Shown: one piece after another, positions 6,134 through 13,867 of the stretch
Layout of the letters: the number at the start of each line of letters is the position of its first letter
Numbering within the stretch: position 1 is the first letter of the stretch
Assembly (NCBI GenBank): GCA_946618395.1
Contig: CAMOLD010000007.1
Span: 1 to 25,882 of the forward strand
Reading direction: 5' to 3'
DNA: 25,882 nt
DNA from: an uncultured Clostridia bacterium
GTDB lineage: Bacteria; Bacillota; Clostridia; Oscillospirales; CAG-272
Notes under the pieces: generated by a model
Database searches by the model: none
The model's input: only the letters and a program-made list of their open reading frames with translations
Told to the model about the DNA's origin: nothing
Made by a program: the position numbers and the translations under genes

Positions 6134-8449
6134 ATGGTTATGTGTTCCCAATGCCACAAACGTGTGGCGGTCATTTTTGTAACAAAAGTGGAAAATGGCG
6201 AAAAATCCACGCAGGGACTTTGCATGAAATGCGCAAAGGAACTGGGTGTGCCGATTGATAATATCGTTGGCAACGTGATGAATCAGCTGGGTGTTTCCCC
6301 CGATCAGCTGGAAAATATGGAAACCGAGCTTGGCGCCTTTTTGCAGGGTGAAACGCCTTCCGACGCCGACGACAACGAGGACGGCGGCGCACCGGCAATC
6401 GATTTTCCCAATCTTTTCCGTCAAGCCGGCATGGCGCAGCCTTCCGGCACTCCGCAGGGAGAATCTGCGCAAAACGAGACAAAGGACCCGAAGAAAAAGA
6501 AGGAAGAAAAAAAGCTCCGTTTTCTGACGACCTATTGCCGGAATTTGACGCAGTATGCAAGAGAGGGCAAGCTCGACCATATCATTGGCAGAGACAAAGA
6601 GCTTGACCGCATTACCCAAATTCTTTGCCGCAGACAAAAAAATAACCCTTGCCTGATTGGTGAACCCGGCGTTGGCAAAACGGCGATTGCCGAAGCACTT
6701 GCCATTCGCATTGCCGAAGGGAACGTTCCTTATAAACTGCGCGGAAAAGAGATTTATCTTGTTGATATGACCGCGCTGGTTGCCGGAACGCAGTTCCGCG
6801 GGCAGTTTGAATCCCGCATTCTGGGGCTTTTGGGCGAAGTGCGCGAGGTTGGCAACGCCATTTTGGTCATTGACGAAGTCCATAACATTGTTGGAACAGG
6901 CGAAGCCGAGGGCAGCGTGAATGCGGCAAACATCCTCAAGCCCGCGCTCTCCCGCGGCGAAGTGCAAATCATCGGCGCCACGACGCTGAACGAATACCGC
7001 AAATATATCGAGAAAGATACCGCTTTGGAACGCCGGTTCCAGCCTGTTACCGTCAACGAGCCGGGCTTGGAAGAAACGGTGAAAATGCTTGCGGAAATCA
7101 AGCATTACTACGAGGAGTTCCACAGCGTGAAAATTCCCGAGCCCATGTTGCGCCGGGCGGTCGTTCTTTCCGAGAGGTATATTACCGACCGGTATTTGCC
7201 GGATAAGGCGATTGATCTTTTGGACGAGGCGGCGGCGCACCTTTCGCTTTCTTCCTCCGCCCTCAACGAAACATACGAAATGCGCGACAAGCTGTTGACG
7301 CTCAAATCCGAGCGAGAAGCCCTGGAAAGCGAGATTGCAGGGAACGACCAAGTGGAACAGCACCGCTACGAAGAGATTGCCAAGGTTCGCGCCGAGGAGT
7401 TGAAACTTTCCGACCGCATCAAAGAGCTGGAGCCGCAGACAGGATCCATTGAACTGACCGAGGAAGAGCTGGCAAACGTGATTGAGCTTTGGACAGGTGT
7501 TCCGGCAAAATCCATTACCGAAAACGAGTTTGAGCAGATCGACCATTTGGAAGCGCGCCTCAAAACGCACATCATCGGGCAGGACCAGGCTGTTGAAGCG
7601 GTCGCGCGCGCCATCAAGCGCAATCGCGCAGGCGTTTCCTATAAGCGCAAGCCGGTTTCCTTCATCTTTGCCGGTCCCACAGGCGTTGGCAAAACGGAGC
7701 TGGTAAAAACGCTTGCCAACGATTTGTTCCATTCCCCCGAAACGCTGATCCGCCTGGATATGTCCGAATTTATGGAGAAACATTCGGTTTCCCGCATCAT
7801 CGGCGCACCTCCCGGATACGTAGGATATGATGAGGCAGGGCAGTTGACCGAGAAAATCCGCCGCAGGCCCTATTCGGTCATCCTGTTTGACGAAATTGAA
7901 AAGGCGCATCCCGACGTGCTCAACATCCTGTTACAGATTTTGGACGATGGAAGAATTACCGACGCGCACGGCAAAACTGTCAATTTTGAAAATACCGTCA
8001 TCGTGATGACCACCAACGCTGGCTCGGATCATTCCGCCGCACTTGCCGGTTTTTCGGCAAACGAGGAGGTTTCGGGCAAAGACCGCACCGAAAAGGCGCT
8101 TTCCGCCTTCCTGCGCCCCGAATTTTTGAACCGCGTGGATGAAATTATCACCTTCCGCTCGCTGGATGAAGCCGATTTTGAAAAAATTGCCGGCATTCAG
8201 CTTGGGGAACTTGCGCTTGCTTTGCAGGAAAAGAACATTCATCTTACGGTGACCGACGCCGCAAAAGCGCTGATTGCCAAAAAGTCTTTCTCCCGCCGGT
8301 ATGGCGCGCGCAATATGCGCCGGTATATTCAAAGGGAAGTGGAAGACCGCCTTGCCGAATTGATTATTTCCGACTATGCCCATACGTTTTCACAAGCAAA
8401 AGTTGACGTGAACGCCGAAGGCGACGCGCTGAAGATTCTTTGCTTATAA
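6134..8449 (+). CDS. ClpE-like AAA+ unfoldase with N-terminal zinc finger (Clp protease ATPase subunit)
   Basis: This 771-residue HSP100 unfoldase is expected to feed substrates into ClpP. The N-terminus is a four-cysteine zinc finger (Cys4, Cys7, Cys30, Cys33), as in ClpE and McsA, instead of the double Clp-N repeat of ClpC. After a Glu/Lys-rich linker come two AAA+ modules. The first has Walker A GEPGVGKT (176-183) and Walker B Asp247-Glu248; the second has Walker A GPTGVGKT (514-521) and Walker B Asp586-Glu587. A coiled-coil M-type segment lies around 390-440. A candidate ClpP-docking loop is LAGF (637-640). An ATG two codons downstream (6140) is an alternative start. No CtsR-type direct repeats are visible upstream and no ctsR/mcsAB genes are adjacent. 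clpC is another possible label, but the zinc finger favours ClpE-like. Confidence 0.9.
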   Translation: MVMCSQCHKRVAVIFVTKVENGEKSTQGLCMKCAKELGVPIDNIVGNVMNQLGVSPDQLENMETELGAFLQGETPSDADDNEDGGAPAIDFPNLFRQAGMAQPSGTPQGESAQNETKDPKKKKEEKKLRFLTTYCRNLTQYAREGKLDHIIGRDKELDRITQILCRRQKNNPCLIGEPGVGKTAIAEALAIRIAEGNVPYKLRGKEIYLVDMTALVAGTQFRGQFESRILGLLGEVREVGNAILVIDEVHNIVGTGEAEGSVNAANILKPALSRGEVQIIGATTLNEYRKYIEKDTALERRFQPVTVNEPGLEETVKMLAEIKHYYEEFHSVKIPEPMLRRAVVLSERYITDRYLPDKAIDLLDEAAAHLSLSSSALNETYEMRDKLLTLKSEREALESEIAGNDQVEQHRYEEIAKVRAEELKLSDRIKELEPQTGSIELTEEELANVIELWTGVPAKSITENEFEQIDHLEARLKTHIIGQDQAVEAVARAIKRNRAGVSYKRKPVSFIFAGPTGVGKTELVKTLANDLFHSPETLIRLDMSEFMEKHSVSRIIGAPPGYVGYDEAGQLTEKIRRRPYSVILFDEIEKAHPDVLNILLQILDDGRITDAHGKTVNFENTVIVMTTNAGSDHSAALAGFSANEEVSGKDRTEKALSAFLRPEFLNRVDEIITFRSLDEADFEKIAGIQLGELALALQEKNIHLTVTDAAKALIAKKSFSRRYGARNMRRYIQREVEDRLAELIISDYAHTFSQAKVDVNAEGDALKILCL

Positions 8450-8453
8450 TAGA

Positions 8454-8504
8454 AAAAAACGGCTGTTATTTTCTCGGTTTTCGAGCGAATAACAGCCGTT
8501 TTTT
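8454..8504 (+). terminator. Strong intrinsic terminator after the clp gene
   Basis: A perfect 17-base inverted repeat pairs 8454-8470 with 8488-8504. The core is CGGCTGTTATT / AATAACAGCCG, with A-run and T-run flanks. A small inner helix CTCG/CGAG (8473-8476 with 8482-8485) sits in the loop. The downstream arm ends in six T. The A-rich upstream flank means it could stop transcription from either side. Confidence 0.93.
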
Positions 8505-8571
8505 GCGGTATTTTCTGCTAAAAGTCTCTTTTTTCGCATATAACTGTTAGTAACGGAAAGGAGATGAAACA

Positions 8572-8874
8572 ATGAAACGATACAATACCGCAGACCTGCG
8601 AAAATTGCAAATTATCAACCTTTGCGACGGCAGTTGCCTTGGCTACGCCACCGATTTTGAATTTGAAGCCGAACCCGAATGCGGCAGAATGCTTGCCCTG
8701 GTCGTTGGTGGAAGCAACGGCTTTTTCGGAATCGGGCGCAGGGATGATCTTGTCATCCCCTGGCGGCTCATCGAGTGCATTGGCGAGGACACCATTTTGG
8801 TGCGCATCAGCAAAGGGGATTTCAATTCCTGTTTTTGCCCCTGCAAGCCCGGCAAAAAGAAGGGAAAATTATGA
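8572..8874 (+). CDS. YlmC/YmxH family PRC-barrel sporulation protein
   Basis: This 100-residue protein has a single PRC-barrel domain. Segments typical of the YlmC/YmxH family are visible: LRKLQIINLCDGSCLGYATDFEF, GRMLALVV, DDLVIPWRLIECIGEDTILV. Members occur in spore-forming Firmicutes and are annotated as sporulation-associated, but no molecular activity is established. The C-terminus is unusual in being cysteine- and lysine-rich (CFCPCKPGKKKGK), which might bind metal. The start is set by GAAAGGAG eight bases before the ATG. It stands alone between the clp terminator and the rpsB promoter. No good sigmaA boxes are visible upstream, so a sporulation sigma factor is possible but not shown. 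Confidence 0.85.
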   Translation: MKRYNTADLRKLQIINLCDGSCLGYATDFEFEAEPECGRMLALVVGGSNGFFGIGRRDDLVIPWRLIECIGEDTILVRISKGDFNSCFCPCKPGKKKGKL

Positions 8875-8901
8875 ACATTTTGTAAATTTTTAGTTCCTTT
8901 G

Positions 8902-8930
8902 TTGCTTTTTTCTATATAGTATGATATACT
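8902..8930 (+). promoter_or_regulatory. SigmaA-type promoter for rpsB-tsf
   Basis: TTGCTT (8902-8907) and TATACT (8925-8930) are separated by 17 bases, with an extended -10 (TGA before TATACT). Expected transcription start is near 8937, leaving a leader of about 135 bases before rpsB. Confidence 0.8.
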
Positions 8931-8937
8931 ACTACTC

Positions 8938-9072
8938 GATTGTGCGCCTGAAAAGGTCAAGCAGTCAAAAATCTATTACACACACCGCGGCAAAAGCTGC
9001 GTCGGTGCCGCCCGTCGGGCGGTCAGCGCAGGATTCCCGCAGTGGTGGAAAAACCGAAGGAGGACATGAAAA
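8938..9072 (+). promoter_or_regulatory. Structured 5' leader of rpsB, candidate autoregulatory element
   Basis: The roughly 135-base untranslated leader is far more GC-rich in its second half than other leaders in the window. It can form a hairpin CGCGGC-AAAA-GCTGCG (8986-9001), directly followed by CCGCCC-GTC-GGGCGG (9008-9022), and then GA-rich sequence up to the AAGGAGG ribosome site. Autogenous control of rpsB-tsf by ribosomal protein S2 is established in some bacteria. Whether this leader belongs to a described class cannot be decided by eye. Confidence 0.4.
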
Positions 9073-9822
9073 ATGTCAGTTATTTCCATCAAGCAGTTGC
9101 TTGAAGCCGGTGTTCATTTCGGACACCACACCAGACGCTGGAACCCCAAAATGGCGGAGTACATTTTCACGGAGCGCAATGGTATTTATATCATTGACCT
9201 GCAAAAAACCGTGAAAAAATTTGACGAGGCTTACGCATTCGTTCGCGAGCTCTCCGAGAATAACGGCACGCTGTTGTTTGTGGGAACCAAAAAGCAGGCC
9301 GCAGAAGCCATTAAGGAAGAGGCTACCCGCTGCGGAATGTATTACGTCAACGTCCGTTGGCCGGGCGGCATGATGACCAACTTCAAAACCATCAAGAAGT
9401 CCATCAACCGTCTCAACAGCCTGTATCGTATGCAGGAAGACGGCACGTTTGACCTGCTTCCCAAAAAGGAAGTTGCCGCTATGCAAAAAGAAATTTTCGA
9501 TCTTGAAAAGAGCTACGGCGGTATCAAATCCATGGAGCAGCTCCCCAGCGCCGTTTTCATCGTTGACCCCAAGAAGGAAAGAAACGCCGTTCTGGAAGCA
9601 AAGAAACTGGGCATTCCGGTCATCGCCATTGTAGATACCAACTGTGATCCTGATGACGCCGACTATATCATTCCCGGTAACGATGACGCCATTCGCGCCA
9701 TCAAACTGATTTCCTCCGCGCTTGCCGACGCAATGATCGAGGGCAAGCAGGGCGAGCAGACCGCCGAGGCAGAGGCTGAAGCTCCCGCAGAAGCCGCCGA
9801 GGCAACCGCTGACGCCGAATAA
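9073..9822 (+). CDS. rpsB: 30S ribosomal protein S2
   Basis: This 249-residue protein is S2 of the small ribosomal subunit. Signatures are the N-terminal LLEAGVHFGHHTRRWNPKM, YIIDLQKT, LFVGTKKQA, VRWPGGMMTNF, and near the end VAIVDTNCDPDDADYIIPGNDDA followed by AIKL. The body is followed by a low-complexity Ala/Glu tail of about 25 residues, common in clostridial S2. The ATG is preceded by AAGGAGG. tsf follows 18 bases later, so the two form the usual rpsB-tsf unit with its own promoter and terminator. Confidence 0.98.
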   Translation: MSVISIKQLLEAGVHFGHHTRRWNPKMAEYIFTERNGIYIIDLQKTVKKFDEAYAFVRELSENNGTLLFVGTKKQAAEAIKEEATRCGMYYVNVRWPGGMMTNFKTIKKSINRLNSLYRMQEDGTFDLLPKKEVAAMQKEIFDLEKSYGGIKSMEQLPSAVFIVDPKKERNAVLEAKKLGIPVIAIVDTNCDPDDADYIIPGNDDAIRAIKLISSALADAMIEGKQGEQTAEAEAEAPAEAAEATADAE

Positions 9823-9840
9823 AAGAAAGGAGAAACAATC

Positions 9841-10764
9841 ATGGCTGTAATTACTGCAAAAGACGTTGCCGCTCTCCGCGCAAAAACCGGAATCGGCATG
9901 ATGGAATGCAAAAAAGCCCTGGTGGAAGCTGACGGCGATATGGAAGCCGCAGTTAAAATTCTGCGCGAAAAGGGCGAACTGAAAGCCGAATCCAAAATGG
10001 CAACCCGTATTGCCGCCGACGGTTTGGTGGAAATTCGCAAAGAGGGCAATAAGACCGCTATGATCGAGGTCAACTCCGAAACCGACTTTGTTGCCAAGAA
10101 CGATACGTTCAAGGCTTTCGTCGGCGATCTGCTCGGCATCATCATCAAAGAGGAGCCCAAGGACGTTGACGCCCTGATGGCTTGCCAATATGACGCCGAA
10201 ATGACGGTTGACGCAAAGATTAAGGAAATGATCTTCAAAATCGGCGAAAAGCTAACCATCCGCCGCTTCGCCGTTGTGGACGGTATTACCAGCACCTACA
10301 TTCACGGCAACGGTTCTATCGGCGTTGTTGCAAAATTTGAGACCAACGTTGCCGACAAACCCGAATTTGCCACCTTTGCAAAGAATATCGCTCTGCAAAT
10401 CGGTGCTTATCCCACCCCCTACCTCTGCCGCGAGCAGGTTCCCGCAAGCGTTCTGGAAGAGGAGAAGAAGATTCTTCTTGCGCAGATTGCAAACGATCCC
10501 GCAAACGCAAAGAAACCAGACGCCATCAAAGAGAAGATGGTTCTTGGCCGCATTTCCAAGTTCTATGACAACAACTGCCTGTTGGATATGACCTATGTCA
10601 AAGACGAGGACATGAAGGTTGGTCAGTATATCAAAGCAACCGCAAAAGAGCTTGGCGGCGAAATTGCCATTGTTGAGTTCTATCGCTTTGAGAAAGGCGA
10701 AGGCATTCAGAAGAGAGAAGAAAACTTTGCCGAAGAGATTGCAAAAATGACTGCAGGCAAATAA
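9841..10764 (+). CDS. tsf: Translation elongation factor Ts
   Basis: This 307-residue nucleotide exchange factor recycles EF-Tu from the GDP to the GTP form. The N-terminal UBA-like domain reads VAALRAKTGIGMMECKKALVEADGDMEAAVKIL. The core contact motif SETDFVAKND, which inserts into EF-Tu to displace magnesium, is near residue 80. The C-terminal dimerisation region ends with VEFYRFEKGEGI. The length is slightly above that of Bacillus EF-Ts. It has a clear ribosome site (AAAGGAGA) and ends 16 bases before a terminator. Confidence 0.98.
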   Translation: MAVITAKDVAALRAKTGIGMMECKKALVEADGDMEAAVKILREKGELKAESKMATRIAADGLVEIRKEGNKTAMIEVNSETDFVAKNDTFKAFVGDLLGIIIKEEPKDVDALMACQYDAEMTVDAKIKEMIFKIGEKLTIRRFAVVDGITSTYIHGNGSIGVVAKFETNVADKPEFATFAKNIALQIGAYPTPYLCREQVPASVLEEEKKILLAQIANDPANAKKPDAIKEKMVLGRISKFYDNNCLLDMTYVKDEDMKVGQYIKATAKELGGEIAIVEFYRFEKGEGIQKREENFAEEIAKMTAGK

Positions 10765-10779
10765 TTCCTACCGATCAAG

Positions 10780-10813
10780 AAAAGGACCGCGCAAAACTTG
10801 CGCGGCCCTTTTT
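10780..10813 (+). terminator. Intrinsic terminator after tsf
   Basis: The hairpin pairs AAAAGGACCGCGCAA (10780-10794) with TTGCGCGGCCCTTTT (10798-10812) around a 3-base loop, with a single A/C mismatch, and runs straight into a T-run. It separates rpsB-tsf from the pyrH transcription unit. Confidence 0.9.
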
Positions 10814-10845
10814 GATTTATTTTTCCAAGTTTTTCAAAAAAGGTG

Positions 10846-10874
10846 TTTACAAAATATTATTTTTGTAGTAAAAT
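10846..10874 (+). promoter_or_regulatory. SigmaA-type promoter for the pyrH-to-polC run
   Basis: TTTACA (10846-10851) and TAAAAT (10869-10874) are separated by 17 bases in very AT-rich sequence, just after the tsf terminator and 35 bases before the pyrH start. I see no other comparable promoter in the nearly gap-free run to polC. Confidence 0.7.
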
Positions 10875-10908
10875 AAAGAGGAAGAAATAAAAAAGGAGAA
10901 TTGCGTTT

Positions 10909-11619
10909 ATGGATCAACCGAAATATCGGCGCATTTTACTGAAACTTTCCGGGGAGGCGCTCTCTGCCGGGAGCGACGGAATCCTCAATTTTCCGTTTGT
11001 TGAAAAGGTTGCAAAGGTGATTCACAAGTGCGTGAACGCCGGCGTAGAGGTCGCCGTCATCGTAGGCGCCGGAAACATCTGGCGCGGCAGACAGGGCGGC
11101 AAAATGGACCGCAACCGCGCCGACTATATGGGCATGCTTGCAACCGTTATCAACTCCATTGCCTTGCAGGATACCTTCATTGCCGAAGGAATGGACGCCG
11201 TTGTTCTGACCTCGGTTCCAATGAAAGCATTTGCCGACCCCTATACCGCGCGTGACGCCGACGCTGCGCTCAAAGCCGGGAAGGTGGTCATCTTCGGCGG
11301 TGGACTCGGCTCTCCGTATTTTTCCACCGATACCGCGGCGGCTCTTCGCGCGGCGGAAATCGGCGCCGACTGCATTTTGATGGCAAAGAACATTGACGCG
11401 ATTTACAGCGATGATCCCAAAACCAATCCCAAAGCCGTCCGCTATACCGATCTGACCTACCGCCGCATTCTGGACGAAGGATTGCGCGCGCTGGACTTTT
11501 CGGCAACTATCTTTTGCATGGACAACAACCTGCGCGGATATGCCTTTGGACTTTCCGATCCCGAAAATATCTACCGCGCCGTTATGGGTGAAGCGGTTGG
11601 AACCGAAATTCATAATTGA
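10909..11619 (+). CDS. pyrH: UMP kinase
   Basis: This 236-residue hexameric kinase of the amino-acid-kinase fold converts UMP to UDP. It starts with ILLKLSGEAL (Lys12 region binding ATP phosphates). It has IVGAGNIWRG (about 51-60), the UMP-binding region DYMGMLATVINS, GGLGSPYFSTDTAAALRAAEI, and the ATP-binding end ATIFCMDNNL. Length is normal. A ribosome site AAAAAGGAGAA lies upstream, a promoter is 35 bases before the start, and frr follows with its ATG 14 bases after the stop. Confidence 0.98.
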   Translation: MDQPKYRRILLKLSGEALSAGSDGILNFPFVEKVAKVIHKCVNAGVEVAVIVGAGNIWRGRQGGKMDRNRADYMGMLATVINSIALQDTFIAEGMDAVVLTSVPMKAFADPYTARDADAALKAGKVVIFGGGLGSPYFSTDTAAALRAAEIGADCILMAKNIDAIYSDDPKTNPKAVRYTDLTYRRILDEGLRALDFSATIFCMDNNLRGYAFGLSDPENIYRAVMGEAVGTEIHN

Positions 11620-11633
11620 AAGGGGAAAACATC

Positions 11634-12188
11634 ATGAAATTTGACACCACACATACCAAGGAAAAAATGCAAAAAAGCGTTGCCGCCTATGAAAACAACC
11701 TTTCCACCATTCGCGCAAGCCAGGCAAACGCCGCCGTTGTTTCCAAAGTGACGTTTGAATATTACGGAGCCCCCACAAGAATTGTTGATATGGCTTCCGT
11801 TTCGGTAACCGACCCAAAAACGCTGACCATTTCGCCCTATGACCGTTCCACGCTGAAAGAAATGGTAAAGGCGATTCTCGCCTCGGATATCGGCATTACC
11901 CCCACCGACGACGGTTCGGTGATTCGCCTGATTTTCCCGCAGCTGACCGAGGAACACCGCAAAACGCTGGCAAAACAAATTCAAAAAATGGCGGAAGACG
12001 CACGCGTTGCCATTCGGAACATTCGCCGCGACGCAAACGACGAGATCAAAAAAGCGAAAAAAGACGGCGAAATGACCGAAGACGAGCAGAAAGCAAGCGA
12101 AAAATCCATTCAGGATTTGACCGACGCCTTTATTAAGGACGTTGACACGATTACTGCCAAAAAAGAAAAAGAGATTATGCAAATCTGA
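11634..12188 (+). CDS. frr: Ribosome recycling factor
   Basis: This 184-residue tRNA-mimic protein splits post-termination ribosomes together with EF-G. Family segments seen are MQKSVAAYENNLSTIRA, ITPTDDGSVIRLIFPQLTEEHRK and VAIRNIRRDANDEIKK, followed by a long charged helix (KKDGEMTEDEQK). The start at ATG 11634 has AAAGGGG upstream and gives the normal 185-residue class length; an in-frame TTG at 11616 overlapping the pyrH stop is unlikely. It is followed by a stable hairpin before uppS. Confidence 0.98.
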   Translation: MKFDTTHTKEKMQKSVAAYENNLSTIRASQANAAVVSKVTFEYYGAPTRIVDMASVSVTDPKTLTISPYDRSTLKEMVKAILASDIGITPTDDGSVIRLIFPQLTEEHRKTLAKQIQKMAEDARVAIRNIRRDANDEIKKAKKDGEMTEDEQKASEKSIQDLTDAFIKDVDTITAKKEKEIMQI

Positions 12189-12202
12189 CATTCAAAATTT
12201 GA

Positions 12203-12234
12203 TTGACCCGGTGGGTGCAAACCCGCCGGGTCAA
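12203..12234 (+). repeat. Stable intercistronic hairpin with GCAA tetraloop between frr and uppS
   Basis: A 14-base-pair stem pairs 12203-12216 with 12221-12234, closed by a GCAA (GNRA-type) tetraloop at 12217-12220. The only imperfection is one G-U pair. It is followed by CGCAAAAAAAGG, not a T-run, so it does not look like an intrinsic terminator on this strand. It begins 15 bases after the frr stop and ends 25 bases before the uppS ATG, ahead of its AAAGGACGG ribosome site. Confidence 0.85.
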
Positions 12235-12259
12235 CGCAAAAAAGGACGGTTTTACCGAA

Positions 12260-12991
12260 ATGCTTTGGTTTCGTAAGAAAAATACCACAATGGGCGACCG
12301 GGGAGAGAAGGTTGACGACCGGTTACAGCACATTGCTTTTATTATGGACGGAAATGGCCGGTGGGCACGCCGCCGCGGTATGCCGCGGGAATTCGGCCAC
12401 AGCCACGGCGCGGCAACGTTTAAGAAGATTGGTCGGTATTGCGAAAAAATCGGACTTCGCTATATGACCGTTTATGCCTTTTCCACCGAGAACTGGAAGC
12501 GTCCGCAAAAAGAAGTGGACACCATTATGAAAATCTTTGATGACTACATTGAAGAATGCTTTTTGGAAATGGAAGAGGACAACGTTCATTTTCGCTTCAT
12601 TGGGAATTTATCCATCTTTTCGGATACTTTGCGCGCAAAAATGGACAAAATTGACCGCGAAACCGCCCACAAACCCTTTATTTTGAATATTGCCGTCAAC
12701 TACGGCGGGCGCGAGGAGATTACCAACGCCTGCAACGAGCTGATTCGTCAAGGCAAGCAGGAAATTACCGAAGAGGATATTACAAACCATCTTTATACGC
12801 TGGGGTGCCCCCCTCCGGACCTGATCGTCCGCACGGGCGGGGAATTCCGCTCTTCCAACTTTCTGCTTTGGCAGTCGGCTTACAGCGAATACTATTTTAC
12901 CGATATTCTTTGGCCGGATTTCTCGGCGCATGACGTTGACAACGCCGTTTCGGTGTTTTACAAGAGAAGACGCCGCTACGGCGGTGTTTGA
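12260..12991 (+). CDS. uppS: Isoprenyl transferase (undecaprenyl diphosphate synthase)
   Basis: This 243-residue cis-prenyltransferase makes undecaprenyl diphosphate, the lipid carrier for peptidoglycan and wall polymers, from isopentenyl and farnesyl diphosphate. It has the catalytic FIMDGNGRWARRRG (Asp30), YAFSTENWKRP, AVNYGGREEI, and the C-terminal RTGGEFRSSNFLLWQSAY with WPDF. I chose ATG 12260, which has AAAGGACGG upstream. A TTG at 12203 would place the coding start inside the hairpin and adds a non-family extension; ATG 12290 is another possible start. Confidence 0.96.
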   Translation: MLWFRKKNTTMGDRGEKVDDRLQHIAFIMDGNGRWARRRGMPREFGHSHGAATFKKIGRYCEKIGLRYMTVYAFSTENWKRPQKEVDTIMKIFDDYIEECFLEMEEDNVHFRFIGNLSIFSDTLRAKMDKIDRETAHKPFILNIAVNYGGREEITNACNELIRQGKQEITEEDITNHLYTLGCPPPDLIVRTGGEFRSSNFLLWQSAYSEYYFTDILWPDFSAHDVDNAVSVFYKRRRRYGGV

Positions 12992-13014
12992 CAAATGAAG
13001 GGAGGAACTCTTCT

Positions 13015-13866
13015 ATGAAAAAAAGGATCATTACCGCAATCGTAGCGCTTTGCGTCTTTGTTCCGATCATCATTTTTGCAAACACCCCTGCATTGCCCAT
13101 CGGGCTTGCGGTTTGCGCCGTGGTTGCCGCTTATGAAATTTTGAAATGCACCGGCTTTGTGCGCTCAATCGCCGTTTCTGTTCCGCTTTACCTTTCGGCG
13201 GCGGCTTTCCCGTTCCTGTTGCGCTATTTGCCAAAGACCGGGGCGGTGACCTGGCAAAAGCTTGCCGTTGCAATCCTCTTTTTCCTGGTTTTATATCTTT
13301 TCGGCGTGATGATTTTCTCCAAAGGGAAATATCAAATCACCAATCTTGCAACCGCGCTATTGTGCTTTGTCTATTCTTCCGCCGGGCTGTTTTCCATTCT
13401 TTACATCCATGATTTTGTTCCGGGCGGAAAATACATCTATTTGCTGACATTCATCGGCGCCTGGATTACCGATACGTTTGCCTATTTTTGCGGCATGCTG
13501 TTTGGCAGAGGAGGCAAGCATAAACTCATTCCCGAAGTCAGCCCCAAAAAGACGGTTGAGGGAAGCATTGGCGGAATTGTGTTCTGCATGATTTCCATGG
13601 TCATATTTGGATTGATTGTTGGAAAAATCAATTCCGACTTTACACCGAACTACTGGATTCTTCTCCTTGCCGGTTTGCTGATCTCCATTGTTGCGCAAAT
13701 CGGTGATCTTGCGCTTTCGGTAGTCAAGCGGCATTACGGCATTAAAGACTACGGCTTTTTGTTCCCGGGTCACGGCGGCGTTCTGGACCGTTTTGATTCG
13801 GTAATTGCCGTTTCTCTTGTTCTTGCAGGGCTGACCGCTTTTGTCAAGCTCTTTTCGGTGATTTAA
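13015..13866 (+). CDS. cdsA: Phosphatidate cytidylyltransferase
   Basis: This 283-residue integral membrane enzyme makes CDP-diacylglycerol from phosphatidate and CTP, the branch point of phospholipid synthesis. It shows seven or eight hydrophobic segments and the C-terminal CDP-DAG synthase signature near residues 240-265 (SVVKRHYGIKDYGFLFPGHGG followed by LDRFDS). The start ATG 13015 follows GGGAGGAAC; an upstream in-frame TTG at 12988 overlaps uppS. The dxr start is one base after its stop (TAATATG), so the two are tightly coupled. Confidence 0.96.
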   Translation: MKKRIITAIVALCVFVPIIIFANTPALPIGLAVCAVVAAYEILKCTGFVRSIAVSVPLYLSAAAFPFLLRYLPKTGAVTWQKLAVAILFFLVLYLFGVMIFSKGKYQITNLATALLCFVYSSAGLFSILYIHDFVPGGKYIYLLTFIGAWITDTFAYFCGMLFGRGGKHKLIPEVSPKKTVEGSIGGIVFCMISMVIFGLIVGKINSDFTPNYWILLLAGLLISIVAQIGDLALSVVKRHYGIKDYGFLFPGHGGVLDRFDSVIAVSLVLAGLTAFVKLFSVI

Positions 13867-13867
13867 T

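Noticed and set aside
9775..9822. Ala/Glu low-complexity end of rpsB as a possible frameshift or tandem repeat
   Set aside because: Alanine/glutamate-rich S2 tails are common in this lineage, and the frame ends cleanly before the tsf ribosome site.
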